Assembly: GCA_037893245.1 (NCBI GenBank)
Contig: JBAIAA010000013.1
Location: 1,240,001 to 1,304,000 of the forward strand
Direction: 5' to 3'
Source of the DNA: Crossaster papposus
Taxonomy: Eukaryota; Echinodermata; Asteroidea; Velatida; Solasteridae
DNA length: 64,000 nucleotides
Shown here: positions 1 to 10,685 of the stretch, one piece after another
Position numbering within the stretch: position 1 is the stretch's first letter
Layout: every line of letters starts with the position of its first letter
Translations under genes and position numbers: made by a program
Notes under the pieces: model-generated
The model's input: the letters and a program-made list of their open reading frames with translations, nothing else
Told to the model about the DNA's origin: nothing
Database searches by the model: none

Positions 1-233
1 ATTCACGCACATGCGAGTTGAGTGTGCACAAAATAACCTTTCTATGGGCCTGTCGATTTGTACTGTCGATTTGTTTATCAATGGATGGTATTTGAATTTA
101 GTTTTCCAGTATAGTCATGGGTACCTATTCTACGTTGGTATATGCATGGGTAGTGAAAACAAGTTCAAAGTGGTATAGCCATTGGTCTTACCTCAAAATC
201 AACGTGACATGCATGTCTTTTTTACTCCGAAAG
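1..233. other. Sequence upstream of first visible exon
   Basis: No gene or repeat is recognised. It probably belongs to the preceding intron, because the first visible exon starts with an acceptor-type AG in mid-repeat rather than with a start codon. Confidence 0.5.
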
Positions 234-462
234 GTTACTTCTGCGACAACACTGAGTCTGCTGTGATTCACCTCAGCACCTTTGCCTGTCCGACCGGCTA
301 CTACTGCCTGTCGGGCACCCAGCGAGCCAGCGAGTACCCTTGCCCCGTGGGGACTTTCAATAACCTGACCAATGCCGTCAACGAGAGCTGGTGCCAACCC
401 TGCCTGGCTGGCTTCTACTGTCTGGCGGGGACCAGTGTATCTGAGTTGCCGTGCTATGCAGG
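234..462 (+). CDS. Cysteine-rich repeat exon 1 (partial gene)
   Basis: This exon encodes about 76 residues of ephrin-receptor-like repeat with CPTGYYCLSGT, CPVGTFNN and CLAGFYCLAGT motifs. The donor is GTAGGT at 463. The exon ends with GG of a split Gly codon completed by the A that opens the next exon, giving the expected G-Y-Y-C junction. The acceptor (AG at 232-233) is inferred; its pyrimidine tract is weak. No stop or frameshift is seen. Confidence 0.8.
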
Positions 463-564
463 GTAGGTTCTCTGTCTGGATTTATATCCGAGACAAGTGG
501 CCGGTCGCTTGTTGTGCACATGCGCAGTTGGAATACTGAACTGGTTTACATTTATAAGTAATTC

Positions 565-775
565 TGCAGGTCTGGGGTTTGACTCTAGCCTGGCGTTATG
601 GTATATGTGCTCTTGGGCGAGACACTTTGTCTCTCATTGCTTCTTCCCACCCAGAAGTACCTGTGAGGGTAGAGAGGGTTATTGTGTTTGATAAGATGGC
701 AGTGACGAGCTGTACACTCCACGGGGAGCTGAGATGGTATTTGTAATGCTTCAGTGGCCCAATGGAAATATTCTA
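565..775 (+). repeat. tRNA-derived SINE fragment
   Basis: This holds a degraded Pol III B-box-like motif (GGTTTGACTC, around 575), then the body TCTCATTGCTTCTTCCCACCC and GTACCTGTGAGGG, also seen in the more complete SINE at 60110-60480 and in the fragment at 47673. The A-box end is missing. It lies in the intron between exons 1 and 2. Confidence 0.55.
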
Positions 776-883
776 GGTGCCATAATATTTGTTAGGTTCA
801 ATGAACTACTCTATACTTGCATATGACCCGGGCCACAGCAATGAGCACTTTACACACTGCATCACTCGTGAGGTTTTCATAAT

Positions 884-1062
884 TAGGGAGTCAGGTTGAT
901 GTAGTGGTTACTGTCCTTGCCCTTCCACCACTGTGGCCCGGGTTTGATTCGATGCCTGGTCTAGTTTCTACCTGATTCCGTGGGTTTTTCCCAGAATATT
1001 CTTCCGAGGCTTTTCTCCCACCTCCAAAACTGTAATTATTTCTCACTGTCTTCTCTACAGGT
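884..1062 (+). repeat. Second tRNA-like SINE family, copy 1
   Basis: It begins GGGAGTCAGGTTGATGTAG (A-box-like) and has a B-box-like GGTTTGATTCG near 940. The body CAGAATATTCTTCCGAGG ... TCCCACCTCCAAAACTGTAA recurs in the copy at 1825 and in the four large composite units (11735, 18085, 21222, 25160). It ends just before the AAT microsatellite that precedes exon 2. Confidence 0.55.
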
Positions 1063-1126
1063 TTCTTGCAAGTTTAATTTAGTCTTGCACTCTTGTGGAT
1101 TCCTTGGTATCAATACCAGAAATATT

Positions 1127-1145
1127 ATAATAATAATAATAATAT
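1127..1145. repeat. (AAT)n microsatellite
   Basis: Short run of AAT units immediately upstream of the acceptor of exon 2. Confidence 0.85.
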
Positions 1146-1157
1146 TTCTGACTTCAG

Positions 1158-1351
1158 ATACTACTGCAAAGGCGGTGACGGCATCCCCAACCCCAACGAA
1201 TGCCCTGAGGGTAGCTACTGCGTGGAAGGTAGCTACCAGCCTACTCCATGCCCTGCAGGGACCATATCGTCTGTAACAGGCAGCAAGAACGTGACAGACT
1301 GCGCACCCTGCGACATCGGGCACTACTGCAACGTCAACAGCTCTCAAAATG
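1158..1351 (+). CDS. Cysteine-rich repeat exon 2
   Basis: The acceptor TTCAG ends at 1157 and the donor GTACAAG starts at 1352. The exon encodes about 65 residues with YYCKGG, CPEGSYCVEGS, CPAGTISS and CAPCDIGHYC motifs. The first base completes the split Gly codon of exon 1, and the last base (G) joins GA of exon 3 to make Gly. The reading frame is clean. Confidence 0.88.
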
Positions 1352-1824
1352 GTACAAGTCTAGCTTTTTTTGCTCATATGAACTGTCGGTGTAGATGTCT
1401 AGTGCATTTTTTATTTTTGTTTTGCTCGTGCCATTTGACAGTGCTCCCAATTTTGGGTCTGCGAATAGTTGCCCTTGCTGGGATGTGTTTTAAGGCAACA
1501 ACATAGTTCTTGATACAGAGATTTACATGCGCGAGGCACGCACTGCACAATGAGGAGTGATGTGTCACAGAACAAAATGTTAGTGGTGTAGTGTGAATTT
1601 GGGATTATGAAATACAAACTCATGTATTGCACATGCTGTGTGAGGGTTTAACCAATGAAAGGGTAAAAGAAGGCACTTTTATTAGGAGTCCAAATTTCAT
1701 ATGACACCAGGAAAAATAAGTGTTCAAAACAGTTGGTGTTTTATCATCGTTTTTAAATCACCCTTGTGACAGGCTGACGACCAATAGAAATGGCTAGGTA
1801 TTTCTGAATGCATGTTTAAAGGGA

Positions 1825-1975
1825 TTTGGGTAGTCAGGTTGGCGTAGCGGTTCTTTCCTCGCCTTCTTTCCACCGCTGTGACTCGGTTTTGAATCCCGGT
1901 GTTCAGTCCCTGCTTGATTTTGTGGATTTTCCTCCCACCTTCCTCTCATTGTCTTCTCCCTGCAGTTTTTGTTTT
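1825..1975 (+). repeat. Second tRNA-like SINE family, copy 2
   Basis: GGGTAGTCAGGTTGGCGTAG matches the head of the copy at 884, followed by a B-box-like GGTTTTGAATCCC and the same pyrimidine-rich body (TTTTCCTCCCACC ... CATTGTCTTCTCC). Confidence 0.5.
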
Positions 1976-2035
1976 GCTTTCGAGCCACAGTACCAAGGAC
2001 ACTTTTCGAGGAATTCATGGTTTCATTAATGCAAA

Positions 2036-2133
2036 TAATCTGTACTGATGGGACCAAAAATAGGACCTTTTAGTAATTTGGGGGGGTACGTACGCACCCG
2101 TCGCACCCCCCCCCCCCCTGCGTACGGGCCTGT
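2036..2133 (-). mobile_element. Partial G-rich MITE (CAGGCCCGTACG family), reversed
   Basis: Read on the minus strand it starts CAGGCCCGTACGCAGGGGG and continues through a GCGTACGTACCC palindromic core, TTACTAAAAGGTCC and TTTTTGGTCCCATCAGTAC. These are the same blocks as the full copies at 10285, 16625, 19765 and 23709. The distal inverted repeat is missing. Confidence 0.6.
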
Positions 2134-2228
2134 GGTGTCGTAATATTTGTCTGGAAACAGACTAGTGGTCACTAGTTCACAGTTTGCACTGATATTTTAA
2201 AACGTTTACTTCTTCTTCTTTTTCCTAG

Positions 2229-2330
2229 GATCAACATGTCCAGAGAAAGGAATGATCACCACGCTGCCATGCCTGGCAGGCTACTACTGTCCAGAAGGAA
2301 CGGATAATAACAGAATGCCTTGCCCTTCAG
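2229..2330 (+). CDS. Cysteine-rich repeat exon 3
   Basis: This is a 102-bp (34-codon) exon, phase 1 at both ends, with acceptor TTTCCTAG and donor GTAAGA. It encodes CPEKG, CLAGYYCPEGT and a final CPSG whose last Gly codon is split and completed by the exon at 32645. The frame is clean. The intron that follows is about 30 kb. Confidence 0.86.
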
Positions 2331-2534
2331 GTAAGATAGAATGCAAAACTAAAAAGCAGGTACATGTAACTTTAGGTCTTACACCTCAAGGTTATATGAG
2401 GTTCTACTGGGATTTACAGGGCACTCCATGGTTAAACCTCAAGTTATTGCTTTAAAAAAACAACTATTTTGGCATGCTTCCCCGATGGGGATTAGGCTGG
2501 AATGCTGGTACTTTTGTTTGCCTTCAGCATCAGC

Positions 2535-2683
2535 ATTTTTTTTTTTTTCGCATTTTTTTTTTTTCCGCATTTTTGTCATTTTGGTCTTTTTCGCATTTTT
2601 TTTTTCCCGCATTTTTGTCTTTTTCGCAATTTTTGTCTTTTTCGCATTTAATTTTTTTCAGCATTTTTGTCTTTTTCGCATTT
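2535..2683 (+). repeat. 17-bp T-rich satellite, short block
   Basis: Imperfect copies of TTTTTCGCATTTTTGTC. It stops abruptly at TTATCCCCACATG. The same junction sequence without satellite is found at 4022-4038, and its other half abuts the large satellite block at 8456. Confidence 0.85.
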
Positions 2684-3528
2684 TATCCCCACATGTGACA
2701 AGACTGGACATACAGGATCGAGCACTCGTAATTAATTTGTTTCGTGTCAGGTCTGAGCAGCCGTTTATTGTTGTAAGCGCTGTCCCAGCTTGAAGCTATG
2801 ATAGCACGGGACAGCAATGCAAGCAATGTAAAGACAGTTTGTCCGAGCCCGAAGCGGTAGCACAGGACAGCAATATTATATTACACAATTATCACAGTTT
2901 GTTCCCGTCCGAAGCTGATGTCGGGGAACAGCAATATTGTCACAGTTGGTGACGCAAACAGCAATTTATATTTAGCAATATTGTCACAGTTTGTGACGCA
3001 AACAGCAATTACATTCAGCAATATTGTCACAGTTGGTGACGCAAACAGCAATTTATAATCAGCAATATTGTCACAGTTTGTGACGCAAACAGCAATTAAA
3101 TTTAGCAATGATGTCACAGTTTGTGACACAGATCTGCAATTACCATAATCCAAATAATTCAGATACAAATAGCATCATCCGCACATACGATGCCATATTC
3201 ATTAGCAAGCAATATTATGACATTTTATCAAAGCAAACCATATCATATATAACCATTAATCAATACCGTATAGTGGCCAAGTAGCACAAGCAATACCTTA
3301 AGCTATTATTATCGTCGGCAATAAGTAAGAAATGCAATAATCAAAATATCAATCAGCGAATGTGGTAAACATATAGGGACTGCAACTACCGTGTTCCGAT
3401 TTCATCTTGGAACCGACAAAGAAAGAGGGTTAAGTGCTTTTGCCGCAAATTCCCTGAAGCCTCTTAAATTAAGGTTTTATTGGCCAATCTTTGAGGCCTA
3501 TTTGCGCTATTGGAATGCAATTTCCGCC
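2683..3528. repeat. 846-bp direct repeat, copy 1
   Basis: It is nearly identical to 4030-4875, offset by 1347 bp; one difference is visible in the TTGTTTCGTG/TTGTTGCGTG region. It contains about five 43-bp monomers (around 2930-3130) of the family that expands at 5857-8245. Neither copy has the TG...CA ends of a typical LTR, and no reverse transcriptase lies between them, so I treat it as a tandem duplication inside a larger repeat. Confidence 0.85.
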
Positions 3529-4029
3529 CGCAGTTAGTAACCTTGCCGATTCTAAGAAAGGCGAAAACCCCCTCAAAACCACATTGGGAAAATAAGGGGA
3601 AAATTCCTTTCTGGCTCCGCTAACAATGGCAACCGAGTATAGCAAAATAAAGATCACTACCAAACACTCTAGAATCGGCAAATTGCAACATAACATGATG
3701 CAGGCTAAATACGAATTTGGAAAAGAAAAGTATAATCTCAAAACAAAGTTTATTAAAATAGGCGGCAATGACAGGGGTGGAGGAGGGAAATTTTTTGCAA
3801 GACGAAATTTCTACAACCATGCAAACAGGTCGACTGCTCAAACGAAAGTGGGTGGCTGAGTGCTCGAATTCAGGTTATAGTATCAAGCCAAGACTGAACT
3901 AGTTCATATCCATAAATCAATCCGACCACAAGGGGAGTGACCTGAATTGACCAAACTCTAGTTCCGTCAAAGCCTTGCAAACTGTCCCGCGGGGATAAAT
4001 TATTTGAAGCTTTATTTGCCTCAAACGTA
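3529..4029. other. Spacer between 846-bp repeats
   Basis: No gene is recognised; short open frames here (for example plus 3626-3859) resemble nothing I know. Its last part (3917-4029, from CAATCCGACCACAAGGGGAG) recurs at 8342-8456, so it is the terminal segment of the repeat unit. Confidence 0.6.
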
Positions 4030-4875
4030 TTATCCCCACATGTGACAAGACTGGACATACAGGATCGAGCACTCGTAATTAATTTGTTGCGTGTCAGGTC
4101 TGAGCAGCCGTTTATTGTTGTAAGCGCTGTCCCAGCTTGAAGCTATGATAGCACGGGACAGCAATGCAAGCAATGTAAAGACAGTTTGTCCGAGCCCGAA
4201 GCGGTAGCACAGGACAGCAATATTATATTACACAATTATCACAGTTTGTTCCCGTCCGAAGCTGATGTCGGGGAACAGCAATATTGTCACAGTTGGTGAC
4301 GCAAACAGCAATTTATATTTAGCAATATTGTCACAGTTTGTGACGCAAACAGCAATTACATTCAGCAATATTGTCACAGTTGGTGACGCAAACAGCAATT
4401 TATAATCAGCAATATTGTCACAGTTTGTGACGCAAACAGCAATTAAATTTAGCAATGATGTCACAGTTTGTGACACAGATCTGCAATTACCATAATCCAA
4501 ATAATTCAGATACAAATAGCATCATCCGCACATACGATGCCATATTCATTAGCAAGCAATATTATGACATTTTATCAAAGCAAACCATATCATATATAAC
4601 CATTAATCAATACCGTATAGTGGCCAAGTAGCACAAGCAATACCTTAAGCTATTATTATCGTCGGCAATAAGTAAGAAATGCAATAATCAAAATATCAAT
4701 CAGCGAATGTGGTAAACATATAGGGACTGCAACTACCGTGTTCCGATTTCATCTTGGAACCGACAAAGAAAGAGGGTTAAGTGCTTTTGCCGCAAATTCC
4801 CTGAAGCCTCTTAAATTAAGGTTTTATTGGCCAATCTTTGAGGCCTATTTGCGCTATTGGAATGCAATTTCCGCC
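4030..4875. repeat. 846-bp direct repeat, copy 2
   Basis: Second copy of 2683-3528 at the same length, including the five 43-bp monomers. After TTTCCGCC the sequence departs from copy 1. Confidence 0.85.
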
Positions 4876-4998
4876 AAACGGACATTTTGCGAACGGAGGA
4901 TCGCAACATGACCGCCGCCAAATAGCCTCAGAATGAATGGGGCGTGACAAAGGTTGCTCAGAATAGCAGAGCAACCTGCCTAAGTTAGGTGGAAGCCA

Positions 4999-5232
4999 TC
5001 AGCGTGATACCAGGTCATTGGTCCCGACCTGAATGATTACAAAGTCCGGCAATTCGACAGCAGCTGACCAAGCCTCCAGCAGAAAACCGGGGTACTGGTC
5101 CATCGTTAGTCCCAGACGTCCAATCCAGTTGATGCGGGCCAGCTGGTGGAGCCTCTCCCCCCCAGGGCGACGACCGTGCAACTCGGGCGCACCAATTAAC
5201 TCGGGCGCACCAATTAAGTAACTCGTCGCCAA
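4999..5232 (-). pseudogene. SGNH/GDSL-hydrolase-like fragment in repeat
   Basis: A minus-strand open frame of about 77 codons contains a hydrophobic strand ending in QVGTNDL (GTND near 5016-5027), like block III of SGNH hydrolases. Shortly afterwards comes ADGFHLT, resembling the block V D-x-x-H motif. In full-length family members these blocks are about 100 residues apart, so a large internal deletion is likely. SGNH domains occur in several transposon families, including ORF1 proteins of some LINEs. The N-terminal nucleophile block is not seen. This is a remnant, not a host gene. Confidence 0.4.
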
Positions 5233-5470
5233 TTACCCCCAGAGTCGGCTTGTCAGGGATGAAAGCTCATGCAATTTGGGAAAGATAAAGAAATTAAGAA
5301 CCCATCAGTGCTAATACTCATCATTAGTAGTTAAATTACAGCAGTCGCCGCGCCAATGCAAAATGAACGGGCTGTAAATCTGTCACCATGAAGCCCTATA
5401 AAGTCAAGTGCACGACGAAGTACCGCTGTGAACTGTGGTCGTTCAAACTTGGTTGTACCCACATCGGGGT

Positions 5471-5856
5471 AACTCAGCAATTGCAATTTCTTCAAAGAAA
5501 TACCAGATACATAGGAAGCAATGAATGCAAAACTTAACTTGCTGCTGCAGGGAGAGGCACCTATATAGCAGCATCAAACCCATGGTTTGCACTAAACCAT
5601 TGGAAAAGACGCAACGCCCGCTGATATAATAAACGCGTGCGAGGGGAAAGGGCGTCTCGCAAAAAACCCTGAACTCAGCAATTGCAATTTCGAAGAAATA
5701 CTAGATGCATAGGAAGTAGGCTAATGAATGCGAAAACTAGACTAGATGCTGCAGGGAGGGCCCCCAGCAGCATCAAACCCATGGTTTGTACTAAACCATT
5801 GGAAAAGACGCAAAGCCCGCTGATATAATAAACGCGTGCGAGGGGCAAGGGCGATA
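5471..5856. repeat. 201-bp tandem duplication with hairpin
   Basis: AACTCAGCAATTGCAATTTC starts at 5471 and again at 5672, and both copies run on to CGCTGATATAATAAACGCG. Each carries a short perfect hairpin, ATGGTTT-loop-AAACCAT. The copies differ by small indels. Confidence 0.75.
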
Positions 5857-8245
5857 ATCAGCAATATTGCCACAGTTGGTGACTCAAACAGCAATTATAG
5901 TCAGCAGTATTGTCACAGTTTGTGACGCAAACAGAAATTATATTCAGCAATCTTGTCACAGTTGGTGACGCAAACAGCAATTATATTCAGCAATATTGTC
6001 ACAGTTGGTGACGCAAACAGTAATTATATTCAGCAACATTGTCACAGTTGGTGACGCAAACAGCAATTACATTCAGCAATATTGTCACAGTTTGTGACGC
6101 AAACAGCAATCATATTCAGCAATATTGTCACAGGTTGTGACGCAAACAGCAATCATATTCAGCAATCTTGTCACAGTTGGTGACGCAAACAGCAATTGTA
6201 TTCAGCAACATTGTCACAGTTTGTGACGCAAACAGCAATCATATTCAGCAATATTGTCACAGGTTGTTACGCAAACAGCAATCATATTCAGCAATATTGT
6301 CACAGGTTGTGACGCAAACAGCAATGATATTCAGCAATATTGTCTCAGTTGGTGACGCAAACAGCAATTATATTCAGCAATCTTGTCACAGTTGGTGACG
6401 CAAACAGCAATTATATTCAGCAACATTGTCACAGTTTGTGACGCAAACAGCAATCATATTCAGCAATATTGTCACAGGTTGTGACGCAAACAGCAATCAT
6501 ATTCAGCAATATTGTCACCGTTGGTGACGCAAACAGCAATTGTATTCAGCAACATTGTCACAGTTTGTGACGCAAACAGCAATCATATTCAGCAATATTG
6601 TCACAGGTTGTGACGCAAACAGCAATCATATTCAGCAATATTGTCACAGGTTGTGACGCAAACAGCAATGATATTCAGCAATATTGTCACAGTTGGTGAC
6701 GCAAACAGCAATTATATTCCGCAATCTTGTCACAGTTGGTGACGCAAACAGCAATTATATTCAGCAACATTGACACAGTTTGTGACGCAAAGAGCAATCA
6801 TATTCAGCAATATTGTCACAGGTTGTGACGCAAACAGCAATCATATTCAGCAATATTGTCACAGGTTGTGACGCAAACAGCAATCATATTCAGCAATATT
6901 GTCACAGTTGGTGACGCAAACAGTAATTATATTCAGCAACATTGTCACAGGTTATGACGCAAACAGCAATCATATTCAGCAATATTGTCACAGTTGGTGA
7001 CGCAAACAGCAATCATATTCAGCAATATTGTCACAGTTGGTGACGTAAACAGCAATGATATTCAGCAATATTGTCACAGTTGGTGACGCAAACAGCGATT
7101 ATATACAGCAATATTGTCACAGTTGGTGACGCAAACAGCAATTAAATTCAGCAATACATGCATGATCACATGTGGTGACGCAAACAGCAATTGTATTTAG
7201 CAATATTGTCACAGTTGGTGACGCAAACAGCAATTATATTCAGCACTATTGTCACAGTTTGTGACGCAAACGGCAATTATATTCAGCAATATTGTCACAG
7301 TTGGTGACGCAAACGGCAATCATATTCAGCAATATTGTCACAGTTGGTGACGCAAACAGTAATTATATTCAGCAACATTGTCACAGGTTATGACGCAAAC
7401 AGCAATCATATTCAGCAATATTGTCACAGTTGGTGACGCAAACAGCAATCATATTCAGCAATATTGTCACAGTTGGTGACGTAAACAGCAATGATATTCA
7501 GCAATATTGTCACAGTTGGTGACGCAAACAGCGATTATATACAGCAATATTGTCACAGTTGGTGACGCAAACAGCAATTAAATTCAGCAATACATGCATG
7601 GTCACATGTGGTGACGCAAACAGCAATTGTATTTAGCAATATTGTCACAGTTGGTGACGCAAACAGCAATTATATTCAGCACTATTGTCACAGTTTGTGA
7701 CGCAAACGGCAATTATATTCAGCAATATTGTCACAGTTGGTGACGCAAACGGCAATCATATTCAGCAATATTGTCACAGTTGGTGACGCAAACAGTAATT
7801 ATATTCAGCAACATTGTCACAGGTTATGACGCAAACAGCAATCATATTCAGCAATATTGTCACAGTTGGTGACGCAAACAGCAATCATATTCAGCAATAT
7901 TGTCACAGTTGGTGACGTAAACAGCAATGATATTCAGCAATATTGTCACAGTTGGTGACGCAAACAGCGATTATATACAGCAATATTGTCACAGTTGGTG
8001 ACGCAAACAGCAATTAAATTCAGCAATACATGCATGGTCACATGTGGTGACGCAAACAGCAATTGTATTTAGCAATATTGTCACAGTTGGTGACGCAAAC
8101 AGCAATTATATTCAGCACTATTGTCACAGTTTGTGACGCAAACGGCAATTATATTCAGCAATATTGTCACAGTTGGTGACGCAAACGGCAATTATATTCA
8201 GCAATATTGTCACAGTTTGTGACGCAAACAGCAATTAAATTTAGC
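5857..8245. repeat. 43-bp satellite array with 436-bp higher-order unit
   Basis: About 55 monomers of 43 bp. Each contains GTCACAG-TTGGTGAC (a GTCAC/GTGAC inverted repeat) followed by GCAAACAGCAAT. Variant monomers alternate TTGGTGAC, TTTGTGAC and GTTGTGAC. From about 6900 a higher-order unit repeats every 436 bp, marked by the odd monomer with ATACATGCATG at 7154, 7590 and 8026. Short open frames inside are artefacts. Confidence 0.92.
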
Positions 8246-8456
8246 AATGATGAAGTTCGTGACACAGATCTGCAATTACCATAATGCACTTACAAACTAG
8301 AAATCATCAAGCTATAATGCACAATGTGTTCGGAGTTAAATCAATCCGACCACAAGGGGAGTGACCTGAATTGACCAAACTCTAGTTCCGTCAAAGCCTT
8401 GCAAACTGTCCCGCGGGGATAAATTATTTGAAGCTTTATTTGCCTCAAACGTATTA
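8246..8456. repeat. Terminal segment of the 2683-8456 repeat unit
   Basis: 8342-8456 repeats 3917-4029 almost exactly and ends at CGTATTAT. There the 17-bp satellite starts at once, whereas the copy at 4029 continues with CCCCACATG. Confidence 0.75.
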
Positions 8457-9231
8457 TTTTTTTCCGCATTTTTGTTTTTTTTCGCATTTTTGTTTTTTTC
8501 GCATTTATTTTTTTCCGCATTTTATATTTTTTCGCATTTTTGTCTTTTTCGCATTTTGGTCTTTTTGGCATTTTTTTTTTCCGCATTTTTGTCTTTTTCG
8601 CATTTTATTTTTTTCCGCATTGTTGTCTTTTTCGCATTTTTGTTTTTTTCTCATTTTATTTTTTTCCGCATTTTATTTTTTTTCGCATTTTTGTCTTTTT
8701 CACATTTTGGTCTTTTTCGCATTTTATTTTTTTCCGCATTGTTTTCTTTTTCGCATTTTTGTTTTTTTCTCATTTTATTTTTTTTCGCATTTTTGTCTTT
8801 TTTCGCATTTTTGTCTTTTTCGCATTTTATTTTTTTCCGCATTTTTGTCTTTTTCGCATTTTTGTCTTTTTCGCATTTTATTTTTTTCCGCATTTTTGTC
8901 TTTTTCGCATTTTATTTTTTTCCGCATTTTTGTCTTTTTCGCATTTTATTTTTTTCCGCATTTTTGTCTTTTTCGCATTTTATTTTTTTCCGCATTTTTG
9001 TCTTTTTCGCATTTTATTTTTTTCCGCATTTTTGTTTTTTTGCGCATTTAATTTTTTTCCGCATTTTTGTCTTTTTCGCATTTTATTTTTTTCCACATTT
9101 TTGTCTTTTTGCGCATTTTATTTTTTTCCGCATTTTTGTCTTTTTTGCATTTTATTTTTTTCCGCATTGTTGTCTTTTTTGCATTTTATTTTTTTCCACA
9201 TTTTTGTCTTTTTCGCATTCTTTTTTTTTCA
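8457..9231 (+). repeat. 17-bp T-rich satellite array
   Basis: About 45 units of TTTTTCGCATTTTTGTC, alternating with the variant TTTTATTTTTTTCCGCA. The unit has no stop codon in the plus-strand frames and is not a multiple of three, so long spurious open frames run through it. Confidence 0.93.
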
Positions 9232-9481
9232 AGTCCCCCCTCGCGACAATTCGCCCCTCGCGACAATTCCCCCCTCGCGACAATTCCCCCCTCGCGACAT
9301 TTCCCCCCTCGCGACAATTCCCCCCTCGCGACAAGTCCCCCCTCGCGACAAGTCCCCCCTCGCGACAAGTCCCCCCTCGCGACAAGTCCCCCCTCGCGAC
9401 AAGTCCCCCCTCGCGACAAGTCCCCCCTCGCGACAAGTCCCCCCTCGCGACAAGTCCCCCCTCGCGACAAGTCCCCCCTCG
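9232..9481 (+). repeat. 17-bp C-rich satellite array
   Basis: Tandem GTCCCCCCTCGCGACAA units, the first few with AATT in place of AAGT. It begins directly against the T-rich array and ends directly against a 16-bp repeat. Confidence 0.93.
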
Positions 9482-9620
9482 CATTCGCATCAATTTGTAT
9501 TCGCATCAATTTGTATTCGCATCAATTTGTATTCGCATCAATTTGTATTCGCATTTAATAGCAGACTTTTTCGCATTTTTGTCTTTTTCGCATTTTTGTC
9601 TTTTTCGCATTTTTTTTTTT
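9482..9620 (+). repeat. 16-bp ATTCGCATCAATTTGT repeat plus short T-rich satellite
   Basis: Four to five units of ATTCGCATCAATTTGT, then three T-rich 17-bp units. The same order recurs at 15905-16022, 19216-19330 and 23491-23600. Confidence 0.88.
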
Positions 9621-9685
9621 TTTAATTAGAATTCTTTGAATTCTTCTTTGCATTCAAATAATATTTAATCGACACACTGTTTCAG

Positions 9686-9840
9686 GCCCGTACGGAGGGG
9701 GGGGGGGGGAGTGGGGGGGGTTGGGGTGGGCGGTGCGACGGCTCTTACGCACCCCCCCAAATTACCAAAAGGTCCACATTTTCTGGGGTAAATAATAGTA
9801 TTTTGATGTAGAAATAACAGTACTGGCACACAAAAAATTT
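9686..9840 (+). mobile_element. Truncated G-rich MITE copy
   Basis: It starts CAGGCCCGTACGGAGGGGG and keeps the CCAAATTACCAAAAGGTCC and GTACTGGCACACA blocks of the full MITE. Its right half is replaced by GCGACAAGTTCACCC and the 12-bp repeat. Equivalent chimeras lie near 16094 and 19405. Confidence 0.6.
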
Positions 9841-10160
9841 TGGTTGCGACAAGTTCACCCGCGACAAGTTCACCCACAATTTGTCTTTGCATTTGTCTTT
9901 GCATTTGTCTTTGCATTTGTCTTTGCATTTGTCTTTGCATTTGTCTTTGCATTTGTCTTTGCATATTTGTATTCGCATAAATTGGTATTCGCATAAATTG
10001 GTGTTCGCATAAATTGGTGTTCGCATAAATTGGTGTTCGCATAAATTGGTGTTCGCATAAATTGGTGTTCGCATAAATTGGTGTTCGCATAAATTGGTGT
10101 TCGCATAAATTGGTGTTCGCATAAATTGGTATTCGCATAAATTGGTATTCGCATTTAATA
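9841..10160 (+). repeat. 12-bp and 16-bp satellites (TTTGTCTTTGCA; ATAAATTGGTGTTCGC)
   Basis: About seven 12-bp units (9886-9965), then about eleven 16-bp units (to about 10155), again with no linker. Both share the TTCGCA/TTTGCA core of the neighbouring satellites. Confidence 0.9.
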
Positions 10161-10284
10161 GCAGACTTTTTCGCATTAGAAGTTTTTTCCTCATTTTTTT
10201 TTTCTAAATTTTTTTTTTGCATTCTAATTAGAATTCTTTGAATTCTTCCTTGCATTCAAAGAATCTTTAATCGACACACTGTTT

Positions 10285-10483
10285 CAGGCCCGAACGCAGG
10301 GGGGGGTGCGACGGTTGCGTACGCACCCCCCCAAATTACCAAAAGGTCCACATTTTTTTGGGGTAAATAATGGTATTTTGATGTAGAAATAACAGTACTG
10401 GCACACAAAAAATGTGGGTTTCATTTTTGGTCCTATCAGTACAAATTCGCACCCCCCATAAAAAAATCCTGCATAAGGGTCTG
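10285..10483 (+). mobile_element. 199-bp G-rich MITE (composite unit A)
   Basis: The left end CAGGCCCGAACGCAGG and the right end CCTGCATAAGGGTCTG are imperfect inverted repeats, each followed inward by a G/C run and TGCG/CGCA. No coding capacity. Confidence 0.65.
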
Positions 10484-10685
10484 TATTTGACGCAATGTTT
10501 GACCCATTGGTCAATACATTCTTTGATACATTCTTCTATACATTCTTCGAATTTGAATTCACGTTCTTAACATTCTTTTTGCACTCGGATTTTTGCAAGT
10601 TCTTAGAATTGTTATTTCTTAGAATTTTTCAAATTATTTTTTGCATTCGCATTTTGTTGTCGCACTCGGAGTTCTGCAAGTTCTT

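Noticed and set aside
2683-4875. LTR retrotransposon
   Set aside because: No TG/CA ends, no primer-binding site, no gag-pol between the repeats.
5857-8245. Possible CRISPR array
   Set aside because: Repeats are contiguous 43-bp monomers without unique spacers, in a eukaryotic genome.
8428-9629. Overlapping plus-strand open frames up to 385 codons (Phe/His-rich, then Pro/Arg-rich)
   Set aside because: They are translations of stop-free 17-bp satellites; all three frames are open because 17 is not a multiple of three.
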